NCBI GenBank assembly: GCA_905372865.1
Contig: CAJPQT010000004.1
Coordinates: 1 to 64,000 of the forward strand
Length of the DNA stretch: 64,000 nucleotides
From: an uncultured Centipeda sp.
GTDB taxonomy: Bacteria > Bacillota > Negativicutes > Selenomonadales > Selenomonadaceae
Direction of reading: 5' to 3'
The translations under genes and the position numbers were made by a program. Positions within the stretch are counted from its first letter, which is position 1; every line of letters begins with the position of its first letter. The notes below the pieces were generated by a model. That model searched no databases, was not told the origin of the DNA, and saw only the letters and a program-made list of their open reading frames with translations. Shown one piece after another: positions 48,637 to 57,895 of this stretch.

Positions 48637-50217
48637 ATGGGAGAGTGGAAAGAGCGCGGCCTTGCCCTGTGGGAACGCTTTGACAAGCGCCAGCGCTACA
48701 TCATGCTCGGTTCGGCACTCGCGATTCTCGTCCTCATCTTTGGTCTTAGTTTCTGGTATGGCAGCAAGCCGGATATGGTGCCGCTGTTCACGGACATGGA
48801 GACCAAGGACGCGGGCGAGGTTGCCAATCAGCTGCGTGAATCGAAGATTGCCTACGAGGTACAGGAGAACAAGTCGGGCACAACGATCCTCGTACCGACC
48901 GCAAATGTTCATGAGGCGCGCCTCAACCTTGCAACGCAGGGACTGCCGCGTGGGAACAAGGGGTTTGAGATCTTCGATGACAGCAAACTGGGTGTCACCG
49001 AGTTCCAGAACCGCGTCAACTATCTGCAGGCCCTGCAGGGCGAGCTGACGCGTACGATCGAGCAGCTGGAGGCGGTCGATAAGGCACGCGTCCATATTGT
49101 ACTGCCCGAGGACAGCCTTTATAAGAAAGAGGAGAAGCCTGCAACGGCTTCCATTATGCTGCGTCTGAATCCCCATGCGGAGCTGACGAAGAAAGAGATC
49201 AAGGGCATTGTCAATCTGGCGGCACACAGCGTCAAGAGCCTGACACCCGAAAATATCACGATCGTCGACGATACGGGCAAGATTCTGAACGATCCCGACG
49301 ATCAGGACGAGAATTCCCTCGGTGTTAAGACCCTTACGCAGCTCGATATGACGCGCAAGGTGCAGGACAACATCGAGAAGAAGGTGCAGTCCCTGCTCGA
49401 TCAGACGCTCGGCGAGGGACGCGCGTTTGCACGCGTCAGCGTAGAGCTTGACTTCGATGACCGTCTGACCGATCGTCAGACCTTCACACCGGTGGTCGAC
49501 GACTCGGGTATCATCCGCAGTCAGCAGGACATCTCCGAGAGCTATGTCGGCAGCTCCACGAACCCTGGCGGCCCTGCAGGTGTGCAGAGCAATGTGCCGG
49601 GCTACGTCGAGCAGGAGGCGAATGCCAACGCCGAGTATGAGAAAAAGGAATCCACAAAGAATTACGAGATCAATGAGGAGCGTCAGCACGTCATTGCATC
49701 TCCGGGCTCAATCCGCCGTCTGACGGTTGCTGTCCTTGTCAACGATGATGTGACACAGCCGCAGCAGGAGAGTATCCTGCGTACGGTGAGCAGCGCAGCG
49801 GGCATCAACCCGCAGCGCGGCGATACGATCTCCGTTGAGCCGTTGCCGTTCAGCACGGAGGCGGCAGAGCGTCGCGCGGCCGAGGCACAGGCGGAGAAGG
49901 ATCGGCAGGACCGCATCTTCTACACGCAGGTCGGGCTGGCACTGCTTATCATTGCACTCATTGTCGGCGGCATTCTCATGTATCGCCGCAAGAAGCGTCT
50001 CGAGCGCGAAGCGGCCGAAGAGGCACGCCGTCTCGAAGAGGAGCGCATTGCAGAGGAGCGCGCCGCGGCAATTGCGGCGGGAGAGGTCGAGGAAGAAGAC
50101 CTCTCCGAGGAGGAGCAGCAGCAGATGAATCAGAAACTCGCGCTGCTCGCGCTCATCGACAGCAAGCCGGAAGAGGTCGCACTCCTTGTTAAGACGTGGC
50201 TTACGGAGGAGGAGTAA
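48637..50217 (+). CDS. fliF: flagellar MS-ring protein FliF
   Basis: FliF builds the MS-ring in the inner membrane. N-terminal helix (YIMLGSALAILVLIFGLSFW), ring-building motifs with VEAxxx-like PLFTDMETKDAGEV and QGLPRGNKGFEIF, the conserved FQNRVNYLQALQGELTRTI, a central Gly/Glu-rich region, the second helix (VGLALLIIALIVGGILMYR) and a cytoplasmic acidic tail that binds FliG. 526 residues, normal. fliG begins 2 bases after the stop. Confidence 0.96.
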   Translation: MGEWKERGLALWERFDKRQRYIMLGSALAILVLIFGLSFWYGSKPDMVPLFTDMETKDAGEVANQLRESKIAYEVQENKSGTTILVPTANVHEARLNLATQGLPRGNKGFEIFDDSKLGVTEFQNRVNYLQALQGELTRTIEQLEAVDKARVHIVLPEDSLYKKEEKPATASIMLRLNPHAELTKKEIKGIVNLAAHSVKSLTPENITIVDDTGKILNDPDDQDENSLGVKTLTQLDMTRKVQDNIEKKVQSLLDQTLGEGRAFARVSVELDFDDRLTDRQTFTPVVDDSGIIRSQQDISESYVGSSTNPGGPAGVQSNVPGYVEQEANANAEYEKKESTKNYEINEERQHVIASPGSIRRLTVAVLVNDDVTQPQQESILRTVSSAAGINPQRGDTISVEPLPFSTEAAERRAAEAQAEKDRQDRIFYTQVGLALLIIALIVGGILMYRRKKRLEREAAEEARRLEEERIAEERAAAIAAGEVEEEDLSEEEQQQMNQKLALLALIDSKPEEVALLVKTWLTEEE

Positions 50218-50219
50218 CT

Positions 50220-51239
50220 ATGCCGGATATGTATTCCAGCAGCGATCTGACCAACCAGCAGAAAGCGGCCATCCTCTTCATCGCCATCGGTCCCGAGTAC
50301 TCGGCAAAGCTGTTTCAGCACATGGATGACGATGAGATCGAGCATCTGACGCTCGAGATCGCAAATCAAAAGCAGGTTTCGGCTGCACTCAAGGCGGAGG
50401 TCATCGCCGAGTTCTACTCCATGTGCATGGCACAGGACTACATCTCCTCGGGCGGTCTGCAGTATGCGCAGAACGTACTGGAGAAGGCACTCGGCCCCGA
50501 CAAAGCGCTCGAGATCATCAATCGTCTCACGACAAGTCTGCAGGTACGTCCCTTCGACTTCCTGCGCAAGACGGATCCCGCGCAGCTGCTCAACTTCATT
50601 CAGAACGAGCATCCGCAGACCATCGCGCTTATCATGGCATATCTCGAACCGGATCAGGCGGCCATCGTCCTCGGTTCGCTGCCGCCGGAGGCGCAGGTCG
50701 AGGTCACAAAGCGCGTTGCCATGATGGACCGCACGTCGCCGGACTTCATTCGTGAAGTCGAGCGCGTGCTCGAGAGAAAGCTGTCGTCGATGGTGACGCA
50801 GGACTTTACAACGGCGGGCGGCATCAAGGCGATTGTCGAGGTGCTCAACCGCGTCGACCGCACAACGGAAAAGGCGATTGTCGAGACCCTCGAGGTCGAC
50901 AACCCGGAGCTTGCCGAAGAGATCAAGAAGCTCATGTTCGTCTTCGAGGACATTGTCCAGATCGACGACCGCTCTCTGCAGCTCGTGCTGCGCCAAGTGG
51001 AGACAAAGGATCTCTCCCTCGCACTCAAGGCAACGCCGCAGGAAGTCGCCGAAAAGGTATTCAAGAACATGTCGACGCGTGCCGCCGATATGCTGCGTGA
51101 AGAGATCGAGTTCATGGGCCCGGTCAAGATCCGCGATGTGGAAGAGGCGCAGCAGAAGGTTGTCGGTGTCATCCGCGTGCTCGAGGACAAGGGCGAGATT
51201 GTGATTTCGCGTGGCAAGGGAGACGAGATGATTGTCTAG
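50220..51239 (+). CDS. fliG: flagellar motor switch protein FliG
   Basis: FliG links the MS-ring to FliM and takes torque from MotA. N domain with QKAAILFIAIGPEYSAKLF, the middle domain with EHPQTIALIMAYLEP (EHPQ motif), and a C-terminal domain with the charged helix DDRSLQLVLRQVETKDLSLAL and MLREEIEFMGPVKIRDVEEAQ. ATG 50220 follows GGAGGAGG. The frame is open upstream into fliF. 339 residues, normal. It overlaps fliH by 8 bases. Confidence 0.97.
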   Translation: MPDMYSSSDLTNQQKAAILFIAIGPEYSAKLFQHMDDDEIEHLTLEIANQKQVSAALKAEVIAEFYSMCMAQDYISSGGLQYAQNVLEKALGPDKALEIINRLTTSLQVRPFDFLRKTDPAQLLNFIQNEHPQTIALIMAYLEPDQAAIVLGSLPPEAQVEVTKRVAMMDRTSPDFIREVERVLERKLSSMVTQDFTTAGGIKAIVEVLNRVDRTTEKAIVETLEVDNPELAEEIKKLMFVFEDIVQIDDRSLQLVLRQVETKDLSLALKATPQEVAEKVFKNMSTRAADMLREEIEFMGPVKIRDVEEAQQKVVGVIRVLEDKGEIVISRGKGDEMIV

Positions 51240-52023
51240 AGTTATCAAGGCAGCCGTCTGGGAAGAAAATCCCCACCTCATCGACGCGCCGCCCCCACCG
51301 CCGCCTCCGCGTGAGGAGGGGGAGGAGGAAGGGCTGAGCGAAGAGGCCGTTCAGAACCTGCTCGCACGCATCGCTGAGCGTGAGCAGGCGATGGATGAGC
51401 GCGTCAGAGAGGCGGAGATCCATGTTGCAGTCCTTCGCGGGGAAGCCGAGGAGGAACGCGACCGGCTTCTCAGTGAGGCGAAGACACAGATTGAACAGGA
51501 CCGCGAAGAGGCACGCGCCCAAGGGCATGAGGAAGGCTTTGCTGCGGGCAGGGAGGCTGGAGAAGCCGCCGTGCGCGAGGAGATGGCGGAGCTGATTCGC
51601 CGGACGAATGAAAAAGCAGAGAAGACCCTGCGCGATGCGCACGATGCGATGCGTGACTATCTCATTCATGCCGAGCAGGATATCGTTGCGATCGCCATGA
51701 CGGCGGTGGAGCGTGTGCTGCCGCAGCACTTCATCGACGTGCCGCAGATGGTGCTGCCCGTTGTACGCGATGCCATCCTGCGTGTCAAAGATCAGAAGGA
51801 GATCGTCGTCCACGTACCGCCGGACAGCTACGACTTTGTGCTGATGGCACGCGATGAACTGCGCAGCATCTTGACGGCAGGAGATACGAATCTTACGATC
51901 ACCTCCGATGAGGGGTTGAAGCCCGGCGACTGCCTCGTGGAGACCCCGAACGGAAGTGTGGATGCACGTCTTCAGACGCAGATCGAACAGATGAAAAAGG
52001 CTGTGCGGGAAGTAATGCTATGA
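51232..52023 (+). CDS. fliH: flagellar assembly protein FliH
   Basis: FliH regulates the FliI ATPase and docks it at the export gate. The 263-residue protein has a Pro-rich N-terminus, a long acidic coiled coil (about 40-130) with glycine-containing GFAAGREAGEAA repeats, and a C-terminal FliH/HrpE domain with VPPDSYDFVLMARDEL and GDCLVETPNGSVDARL. The start is TTG 51232, overlapping fliG by 8 bases; homologues start MSRVIK. The stop overlaps the fliI start (ATGA). Confidence 0.92.
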   Translation: MSRVIKAAVWEENPHLIDAPPPPPPPREEGEEEGLSEEAVQNLLARIAEREQAMDERVREAEIHVAVLRGEAEEERDRLLSEAKTQIEQDREEARAQGHEEGFAAGREAGEAAVREEMAELIRRTNEKAEKTLRDAHDAMRDYLIHAEQDIVAIAMTAVERVLPQHFIDVPQMVLPVVRDAILRVKDQKEIVVHVPPDSYDFVLMARDELRSILTAGDTNLTITSDEGLKPGDCLVETPNGSVDARLQTQIEQMKKAVREVML

Positions 52024-53423
52024 ATATGAGTGAAACGGGGGGAAATCCCCCATTTTCCATAGATATCCATAAATTTCAGGATGCCCTGCGCACATCCTCT
52101 CCGATGAAGCTGACGGGCAAGGTGACGCAGATCATCGGGCTTGTCATCGAGTCTCAAGGGCCGACGGTTACGGTTGGTGAGCTCTGCTATGTGAGTTCGC
52201 ATTTCGCAGGGATGCCGCCGATTCCGGCGGAGGTGGTGGGCTTCCGCGAAGGAAGCGTGCTCCTCATGCCTGTCGGTGAGATGCAGGGCATCGGTCCCGG
52301 CTGCGAGGTGATCGCGACGGGGCGGCGACTGCGCGTAAAGGTGGGGCCCGAACTGCTTGGCCGCGTTCTCGACGGGCTCGGCAACCCGATCGACGGCAAG
52401 GGGCCGATTCTTGCAAAGGACGAGTATCCGCTGCAGGCACCGCCTCCTCCGCCGCTCACGCGCCCGCGCATCCATGACAACCTCTATGTCGGCGTTCGCG
52501 CCATCGACGGGCTGATCACGCTCGGCGACGGCCAGCGCATCGGCATCATGGCGGGGTCCGGTGTCGGCAAGTCGACACTCCTCTCCATGGTGGCGCGCAA
52601 CACCGAGGCGGACATCAGCGTGATCACGCTCGTAGGGGAGCGTGGCCGCGAGGTGCGCGACTTTATCGAGCGCGACCTCGGTGAGGAGGGGCTCAAGCGC
52701 TCCGTGGTGGTTGTTGCGACCTCGGATCAGCCCGCGCTTGTCCGTATTAAGGGCGCGATGACGGGCACGGCGATTGCCGAGTATTTCCGTGATCAGGGAC
52801 ACAAGGTCGTCCTCATGATGGACTCCGTCACGCGCTTTGCGATGGCACAGCGTGAGGTCGGTCTTACCATCGGTGAGCCGCCCGCAACACGCGGCTATAC
52901 GCCGTCCGTCTTTGCCATGCTGCCGCGGCTTCTTGAGCGCGCAGGAACGAGCGAAAAGGGGTCGATCACGGGCATCTACACCGTTCTTGTGGATGGTGAT
53001 GATATGAATGAGCCGATTGCGGATGCCGTGCGCTCCATTCTCGACGGTCATATCGTACTTTCGCGGCGGATTGCGGCACAGAACCACTTTCCCGCGATCG
53101 ACGTGCTTGGCAGCGTCAGCCGTGTCATGTACGAGGTCGTGGACAAAAGCCACCTCGAAGCGGCGCAGGAGATGCGCCAGCTGATGGCGGTCTATGCGGA
53201 AGCCGAGGATCTCATCCACATCGGGGCGTATGTCAAGGGGTCAAGCCCGAAGATTGATGCCGCGATTCAAAAGATCGAAGGGATCAATGAATTCCTCCGG
53301 CAGGACATTTACGAAGTGACCTCGTATGAGGAGACCGAGAAGCGCCTGCTCTCCGCTGTCGGCAAGACGGCAGAGCCCGCTGCGCCGCCTGTTGAACAGG
53401 CAGCTGCTGAGGCAGCATCATGA
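52020..53423 (+). CDS. fliI: flagellar export ATPase FliI
   Basis: FliI powers substrate unfolding and entry at the flagellar export gate and is related to F1-beta. Walker A GIMAGSGVGKSTLLSMV, the VGERGREVRDFIE segment and Walker B VVLMMDSVTRFAMA are all visible, followed by LPRLLERAGTSEKGSITG. 467 residues including a short Ala/Pro tail. The start at ATG 52020 lies in the fliH stop; ATG 52026 is possible. Confidence 0.97.
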   Translation: MNMSETGGNPPFSIDIHKFQDALRTSSPMKLTGKVTQIIGLVIESQGPTVTVGELCYVSSHFAGMPPIPAEVVGFREGSVLLMPVGEMQGIGPGCEVIATGRRLRVKVGPELLGRVLDGLGNPIDGKGPILAKDEYPLQAPPPPPLTRPRIHDNLYVGVRAIDGLITLGDGQRIGIMAGSGVGKSTLLSMVARNTEADISVITLVGERGREVRDFIERDLGEEGLKRSVVVVATSDQPALVRIKGAMTGTAIAEYFRDQGHKVVLMMDSVTRFAMAQREVGLTIGEPPATRGYTPSVFAMLPRLLERAGTSEKGSITGIYTVLVDGDDMNEPIADAVRSILDGHIVLSRRIAAQNHFPAIDVLGSVSRVMYEVVDKSHLEAAQEMRQLMAVYAEAEDLIHIGAYVKGSSPKIDAAIQKIEGINEFLRQDIYEVTSYEETEKRLLSAVGKTAEPAAPPVEQAAAEAAS

Positions 53424-53887
53424 AAAAATTCAAATTTCAGCTTGAGACCCTGCTCAAGGTGACGCGCATGAAAAAGGAGGAGGCGGAGGTTGCCTTTGCC
53501 GAAGCGGTGCGCCGCCTTGAAGAGGCGCGTACGTATCAACGTCAGCTGCTTGAGGAAATGCACAGGGGGCAGCTGGACTACGAGAATCTCTCGAAAGAGG
53601 GCACACGCATCAAGATCGGGACGCTGATGAGCTTCAATCAGTTCTTTGGCTGGAAGCGTCAGCAGATCGAGGATCAGCAGCAGGTGATCCTCGTGGCGAA
53701 TGCCGAGCGGCAGAAGCGCCTTAAGGTGCTGATGGAGCAGATGAGTGCCCTGAAGAGTATTGAAAAACTAAGGGAGAAACGCCTTGCGGAATACAAGGCG
53801 GAGGTCCTGCAGGAGGAGCAGAAGATGCTCGACGAGATTGGCCTGCAGCTGACCATGCGAAATAGGGAATTGGAGGAAGCGGTATGA
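53420..53887 (+). CDS. fliJ: flagellar export chaperone FliJ
   Basis: FliJ is a coiled-coil stalk protein in the FliI ring. The 155-residue protein is nearly all helix with heptads (FKFQLETLLKVTRMKKEEAE, the common FliJ start) and contains a second coil ending MLDEIGLQLTMRNRELEEAV. Coupled to fliI and to the next gene by ATGA overlaps. Confidence 0.92.
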   Translation: MKKFKFQLETLLKVTRMKKEEAEVAFAEAVRRLEEARTYQRQLLEEMHRGQLDYENLSKEGTRIKIGTLMSFNQFFGWKRQQIEDQQQVILVANAERQKRLKVLMEQMSALKSIEKLREKRLAEYKAEVLQEEQKMLDEIGLQLTMRNRELEEAV

Positions 53888-54483
53888 TGGATCTTTCAGG
53901 CGTCAAGCAGATACAGGCGCGCATCGCGGAGATCGAGGGACAGTTCTCTCTTCAGAATCAGCAGCTGCCAGGCATGGATTTTGCTTCGAAGCTGCAGCAG
54001 GAGATTGACAAGAATGTCACGTCCGCAGCCTCCAAGGCACATGCAGCACAGCGCGTGCGGGAGACATCTGCTGCCGAGCATACGACAGCAGCGGCACAGG
54101 AGCGTTTCGCAAATCCGGAGCTGGCACGTGTGATTCACTCCGCAGCTCAGAAATATGCGGTAGATCCCAAGCTTGTCTCCGCAGTCGCAGAGGTGGAGTC
54201 CGGCGGAGACCAGAATGCCGTCTCGCCTGCGGGTGCCGTCGGCGTGATGCAGCTGATGCCGGATACGGCCGCAGGGCTTGGCATCAATCCCTATGATATG
54301 AAGAGCAATGTCGAGGGCGGTGCAAAGTATCTGCGTGAGATGTTGGATACGTTTGACGGCGATGTGAAGAAAGCCGTTGCCGCTTACAATGCCGGGCCGA
54401 ATGCAGTCAAAGCGTATGGCGGGGTTCCGCCCTATGCGGAGACGCAGAACTACGTGACGAGCGTGCTCGACATTTACCGCTGA
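53884..54483 (+). CDS. lytic transglycosylase, SLT domain
   Basis: A soluble lytic transglycosylase that cleaves peptidoglycan between MurNAc and GlcNAc. The N-terminal 80 residues are a helical, Ala/Gln-rich region without a classical signal peptide. The SLT domain (about 82-199) has the catalytic Glu in VAEVESGGDQNAVSPAG, then GVMQLMPDTA and VAAYNAGPNAV. In this position, after fliJ, it may open the wall for rod penetration and be exported by the flagellar system, as FlgJ does in Proteobacteria (inference). ATG 53884 or 53887. Confidence 0.88.
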   Translation: MMDLSGVKQIQARIAEIEGQFSLQNQQLPGMDFASKLQQEIDKNVTSAASKAHAAQRVRETSAAEHTTAAAQERFANPELARVIHSAAQKYAVDPKLVSAVAEVESGGDQNAVSPAGAVGVMQLMPDTAAGLGINPYDMKSNVEGGAKYLREMLDTFDGDVKKAVAAYNAGPNAVKAYGGVPPYAETQNYVTSVLDIYR

Positions 54484-54535
54484 GCATACGGCGGTCGAAT
54501 GATTACTGGGGAAGAAAAAGAGGGAAGGGAATTCC

Positions 54536-55144
54536 ATGCGGAAGAAATTGAAGATCCTATTCATACTGATCTTGCTCCTCGTACTGATCGCGGGAGGTTT
54601 TGCGCTTGGCGTCTATCTTCGCCTCTTTGATACACAGTCGCTCAATGAGGAGTATGGACTGCACGAACTCCCCGTCATCGGCGAGTATTTTGTACCGCCT
54701 CCGGCGGGAGAGGAACACGCCTCCTCGTCCACTACGAACGCAACTGCATCCACGGGAGCGGCTGCATCTGCCGCTGCGCCAAAGAAGGCTCCTGAGACGG
54801 TGAAGATCACGAAAGAGGAGATCGAGAAGCAGCAAAAGGAGCGCGAAACGGCGGAGAAGAAGCGCGTTACAAAGCTCGCGCGCCTCTACAATGATATGAA
54901 GCCGGCGGATGCGGCGAAGGTCATGGAGACACTCGATATCGACCTCTGCATTGCAATCCTCCAGCGCATGGATGAGAGCAATGCCGCGAAAGTCATGACT
55001 GCGTTTGAACCGGGCCGTGCAGCCGAGATCACGCAGATCATCTATGAGGGTGTGCCGCGCCGTGCGGCAAAGGCCCGCAGTGCAGCGGCAAATGCGCCGG
55101 CTCCGGGGACAGAGCCGGCAGAGAACACGGAACCACAGCAATAG
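54536..55144 (+). CDS. MotE-like protein (YlxF/MgtE-N type)
   Basis: A 202-residue membrane-anchored protein. It has an N-terminal helix (KILFILILLLVLIAGGFALG), an Ala/Thr-rich linker, a coiled coil (about 90-115) and an MgtE-N-like region (LARLYNDMKPADAAKVMETL and AILQRMDESNAAKVM). Genes of this kind lie next to fliJ/fliK in Firmicutes (ylxF) and some act as periplasmic chaperones of MotC/stators (MotE). Function here is by analogy. The operon ends after it with a terminator. Confidence 0.8.
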   Translation: MRKKLKILFILILLLVLIAGGFALGVYLRLFDTQSLNEEYGLHELPVIGEYFVPPPAGEEHASSSTTNATASTGAAASAAAPKKAPETVKITKEEIEKQQKERETAEKKRVTKLARLYNDMKPADAAKVMETLDIDLCIAILQRMDESNAAKVMTAFEPGRAAEITQIIYEGVPRRAAKARSAAANAPAPGTEPAENTEPQQ

Positions 55145-55177
55145 GGAATTGGGAACCGGCATATCGGATGGAGAGAG

Positions 55178-55215
55178 CCTGCGGAGCTGCTGAAAAGCAT
55201 CCTTCGCAGGTTTTT
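55178..55215 (+). terminator. terminator of the flgB-motE operon
   Basis: CCTGCG (55178-55183) and CGCAGG (55205-55210) form the base of a stem with inner GATGC/GC-rich pairing, followed by five Ts at 55211-55215. It lies 33 bp after the motE stop. Confidence 0.75.
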
Positions 55216-55244
55216 ATCCGTTCATCCTATGGGGAGGGTAGATT

Positions 55245-56360
55245 TTGCGCCGTACATTTTTACTGCTCATCGCACTCATCATCGGCATCCTTGGAATCGC
55301 TGCTCCTGCATCGGCGGCATTCAGTGACCGCGCCAAGGATATGGCAAAGATTACGGGGATTCGCATTGGAAAAACGGATGGGAATGTCCGCATTGTTGTG
55401 GATTCCGATCGACCTGTTTCCTATAAATATACCGTTCTGTCGAATCCAACGCGCGTCGTTCTGGACGTACAGAATGCGTGGATCGCACCGGAGGCAAAGA
55501 AGAATACCTCCGTGGATTCGCCGCTTGTCTCCTCTGTGCGTGCCGCACAGTTCGACGCAGCCACCGTGCGCATCGTTGTGGAGACAACCGTGGGAAAGGG
55601 CGGATGGAAGGCCTTCTCCATCGAGGGGGAGAAGCCACGCATCGTGATGGACTTTGGTGCCGCTCCCGGGACAAAGTCTGCCCCGAAGAGGCCCGTTCCC
55701 GTACAGCCGGCGGAGCCTGATGCGGATACGGGCGATGCCAGCGATACGGATCGGATCCATCGCGACATCGACGCGATCACGGGGATGCGGGGACGGATCA
55801 TCGCCATTGATCCCGGCCATGGCGGCAGTGACTCGGGTGCGATCGGACCGACGGGCATTATGGAGAAATCCGTGACCCTGCGCGTCAGCCGCGAGCTCAA
55901 GCGTCTCCTCGAAGCGGAGGGGGCACGGGTCGTCCTTACGCGCACGGGGGACACGGAGGTCTCGTCGAAGGGGGCAAGCGCCACCTCGGTTGAGGAACTT
56001 GAGGCACGCTGTGAGGTCGCGAACCGTGCGCATGCGGATATCTTCCTGTCGATTCATGCGGATGCGTTTACGAACCGTGAGGTGAAGGGCACGACGACGT
56101 ATTACTATACGAAGGGGACGGAGCGGTCCAAACGCCTCGCAGACAGTGTCCGCACGGCGCTCATCGATGCCATCGGAACACTCGACCGCGGCACACAGAC
56201 GAGCAATTTCTACGTGGTGAAGCATACAGATATGCCTGCGATCCTCGTGGAGATCTCCTTCATCTCGAATCCGGATGAAGAGAAGATGATGAATAGTGAG
56301 TCGGGCATTCGGAAGATTGCACAGGGCATTGCGGACGGTATTGCGGATTACTTTGGCTGA
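55245..56360 (+). CDS. N-acetylmuramoyl-L-alanine amidase, AMIN + Amidase_3
   Basis: A secreted zinc amidase that cuts the MurNAc-L-Ala bond. A signal peptide (LLLIALIIGILGIAAPASA), an AMIN domain (about 30-140) for envelope targeting, a Pro/Asp linker, and Amidase_3 (about 180-370) with IDPGHGGSDSGA, IMEKSVTL, LSIHADAF and VEISFISN carrying the metal ligands and catalytic Glu. The start is TTG 55245, 7 bases after GGGGAGGG. 371 residues. The terminator before it and the lack of overlap suggest a separate unit. Confidence 0.92.
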   Translation: MRRTFLLLIALIIGILGIAAPASAAFSDRAKDMAKITGIRIGKTDGNVRIVVDSDRPVSYKYTVLSNPTRVVLDVQNAWIAPEAKKNTSVDSPLVSSVRAAQFDAATVRIVVETTVGKGGWKAFSIEGEKPRIVMDFGAAPGTKSAPKRPVPVQPAEPDADTGDASDTDRIHRDIDAITGMRGRIIAIDPGHGGSDSGAIGPTGIMEKSVTLRVSRELKRLLEAEGARVVLTRTGDTEVSSKGASATSVEELEARCEVANRAHADIFLSIHADAFTNREVKGTTTYYYTKGTERSKRLADSVRTALIDAIGTLDRGTQTSNFYVVKHTDMPAILVEISFISNPDEEKMMNSESGIRKIAQGIADGIADYFG

Positions 56361-56380
56361 TCGTTGGGGGAGGTGGGAGT

Positions 56381-57745
56381 TTGCAGGAGGTTCATGGCTA
56401 TCCGGCACGTACGCGGCAGTTCTTCACCGTGCTCCTCCCGATCCTTGTCACACAGATTTCGCTGATGGCACCGGGGTTCTTCAATACGGTCATGGCGGGG
56501 CATATCAGCAAGGAGGATCTCGCGGGCATTGCCGTTGGCGCAAGCATCTTCTTCCCCGTATTCGGTGCTTTTATCGGGCTTATCTCGGGGCTGACCCCCG
56601 TGATCGCACAACACTACGGTGCACGGCGAACACGCGCGATCCGAAGCGTCGTTCAGCAAAGTTTTTACTGGGCGACGCTTCTTGCTGTGCTCATCCTCGC
56701 GCTTGGCATTCTGACCATTCCGGCATTTGTTCATGCACTTGCGCTCGAACCCGTGGTCGAGGACATCACGATGGAGTATCTCTCCTATATCTCATGCGGT
56801 CTGATTCCGGTTGCACCTGCCGTTGTGCTGCGCAATCTCATTGATGCGCACGGGCGGACGAACCTCACCATGTATATCACGATTGCAACGATCCCGATCA
56901 ACATCGTGCTCAACTACATCTTCATGTACGGGGTGTTCGGCGTGCCTGCGTTCGGCGGGGCGGGGGCGGGGCTTGGCGCAGCACTGAGCTACGGCATATT
57001 CCTCGTGTTGAATGTCATTGCCGTGCTCACAATCAAGCAGTTTGCGCGCTACCATGTACTTGTACATTTGCCGAAGCCGATTCTCGGTGACTGGTGGGCA
57101 CTGCTCGCGATCTGCATTCCGATCGGGCTGACCATCTTTTGTGAGCAGAGCATCTTCGGTGCAGTCGGCCTGTTGATGGCGGCGTACGGTACGACGGTAC
57201 TCGCTGCGCATCAGGCTGCGATGAACTTCACCACCATTGTCTATATGCTGCCGCTCTCCGTCTCGATGGCGATTACCATATTGGTCGGCTTCGAGGTCGG
57301 CGGCGGGCGCGAGAACGGGGCGCGTGCCTATATTCGCCTCAGCCGCGTGCTGACCCTCGTCTTTGTCGGTGCGATCGCGCTTGTCCTTGCGGCCATGCGG
57401 GACTTCGTTGCCGCGCTCTATACGACAAATACGGAGGTGCAGGAACTCCTGCGCGTTTTCCTGCTCTACGCGCTTGTCATGCAGTTCTGCGACTGTGTGA
57501 ATGCACCGCTGCAGGGCGCACTGCGCGGCTACAAGGATGTCACAGTTACGTTCTGGCTCGCCGTGCTCTCGTTTTGGGGCATCGGTTTGCCGAGCGGCTA
57601 TGTGCTCGCGGGGTGGACGGAACTCGGCCCCTACGGCTACTGGGCGGGGCTGAACGGGGGGATCATTGTCGGTGCCGTCATGCTCATGATCCGCCTGCGC
57701 ATCATCGAGGAGCGGATGCGCCGTTCTGCTTATAGTATTTCCTAA
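56381..57745 (+). CDS. MATE family efflux transporter
   Basis: A multidrug and toxin extrusion antiporter with twelve predicted helices in two bundles. Typical MATE segments are ILVTQISLMAPGFFNTVMAG near the start, GLTPVIAQHYGARR in the first bundle, and CDCVNAPLQGALRGYKDV in the second. 454 residues, normal. The start is TTG 56381 after GGTGGGAG. The substrate is not predictable. It lies 20 bp after the amidase, so it may be co-transcribed. Confidence 0.9.
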   Translation: MQEVHGYPARTRQFFTVLLPILVTQISLMAPGFFNTVMAGHISKEDLAGIAVGASIFFPVFGAFIGLISGLTPVIAQHYGARRTRAIRSVVQQSFYWATLLAVLILALGILTIPAFVHALALEPVVEDITMEYLSYISCGLIPVAPAVVLRNLIDAHGRTNLTMYITIATIPINIVLNYIFMYGVFGVPAFGGAGAGLGAALSYGIFLVLNVIAVLTIKQFARYHVLVHLPKPILGDWWALLAICIPIGLTIFCEQSIFGAVGLLMAAYGTTVLAAHQAAMNFTTIVYMLPLSVSMAITILVGFEVGGGRENGARAYIRLSRVLTLVFVGAIALVLAAMRDFVAALYTTNTEVQELLRVFLLYALVMQFCDCVNAPLQGALRGYKDVTVTFWLAVLSFWGIGLPSGYVLAGWTELGPYGYWAGLNGGIIVGAVMLMIRLRIIEERMRRSAYSIS

Positions 57746-57767
57746 GGGGATCATAGGAAATATCCTG

Positions 57768-57795
57768 TTGAATTTCCTGTGAAACGTGGTATTAT
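57768..57795 (+). promoter_or_regulatory. extended -10 promoter of ndh with overlapping palindrome
   Basis: TTGAAT at 57768-57773, 16 bp, TATTAT at 57790-57795 preceded by TGG. A palindrome GTGGTA-TTATG-TACCAC (57786-57802) covers the -10 and could bind a regulator. Confidence 0.7.
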
Positions 57796-57855
57796 GTACC
57801 ACATGGGGGGAATTCCTCAGACGACAATTTTCTCACGGGAGGAAATTAACAAACT

Positions 57856-57873
57856 ATGTGATTTTTTTCACTA
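57856..57873. promoter_or_regulatory. candidate Rex or CRP-family operator upstream of ndh
   Basis: TGTGA-N6-TCACT at 57857-57872 in an AT-rich leader. It matches the Rex consensus TTGTGAA-N4-TTCACAA at 11 of 14 fixed positions and also the CRP half-site spacing. It lies about 60 bp downstream of the -10 and 24 bp before the start codon, as a repressor roadblock would. Confidence 0.5.
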
Positions 57874-57895
57874 TACAACAAGGAGTGGGGTCATT

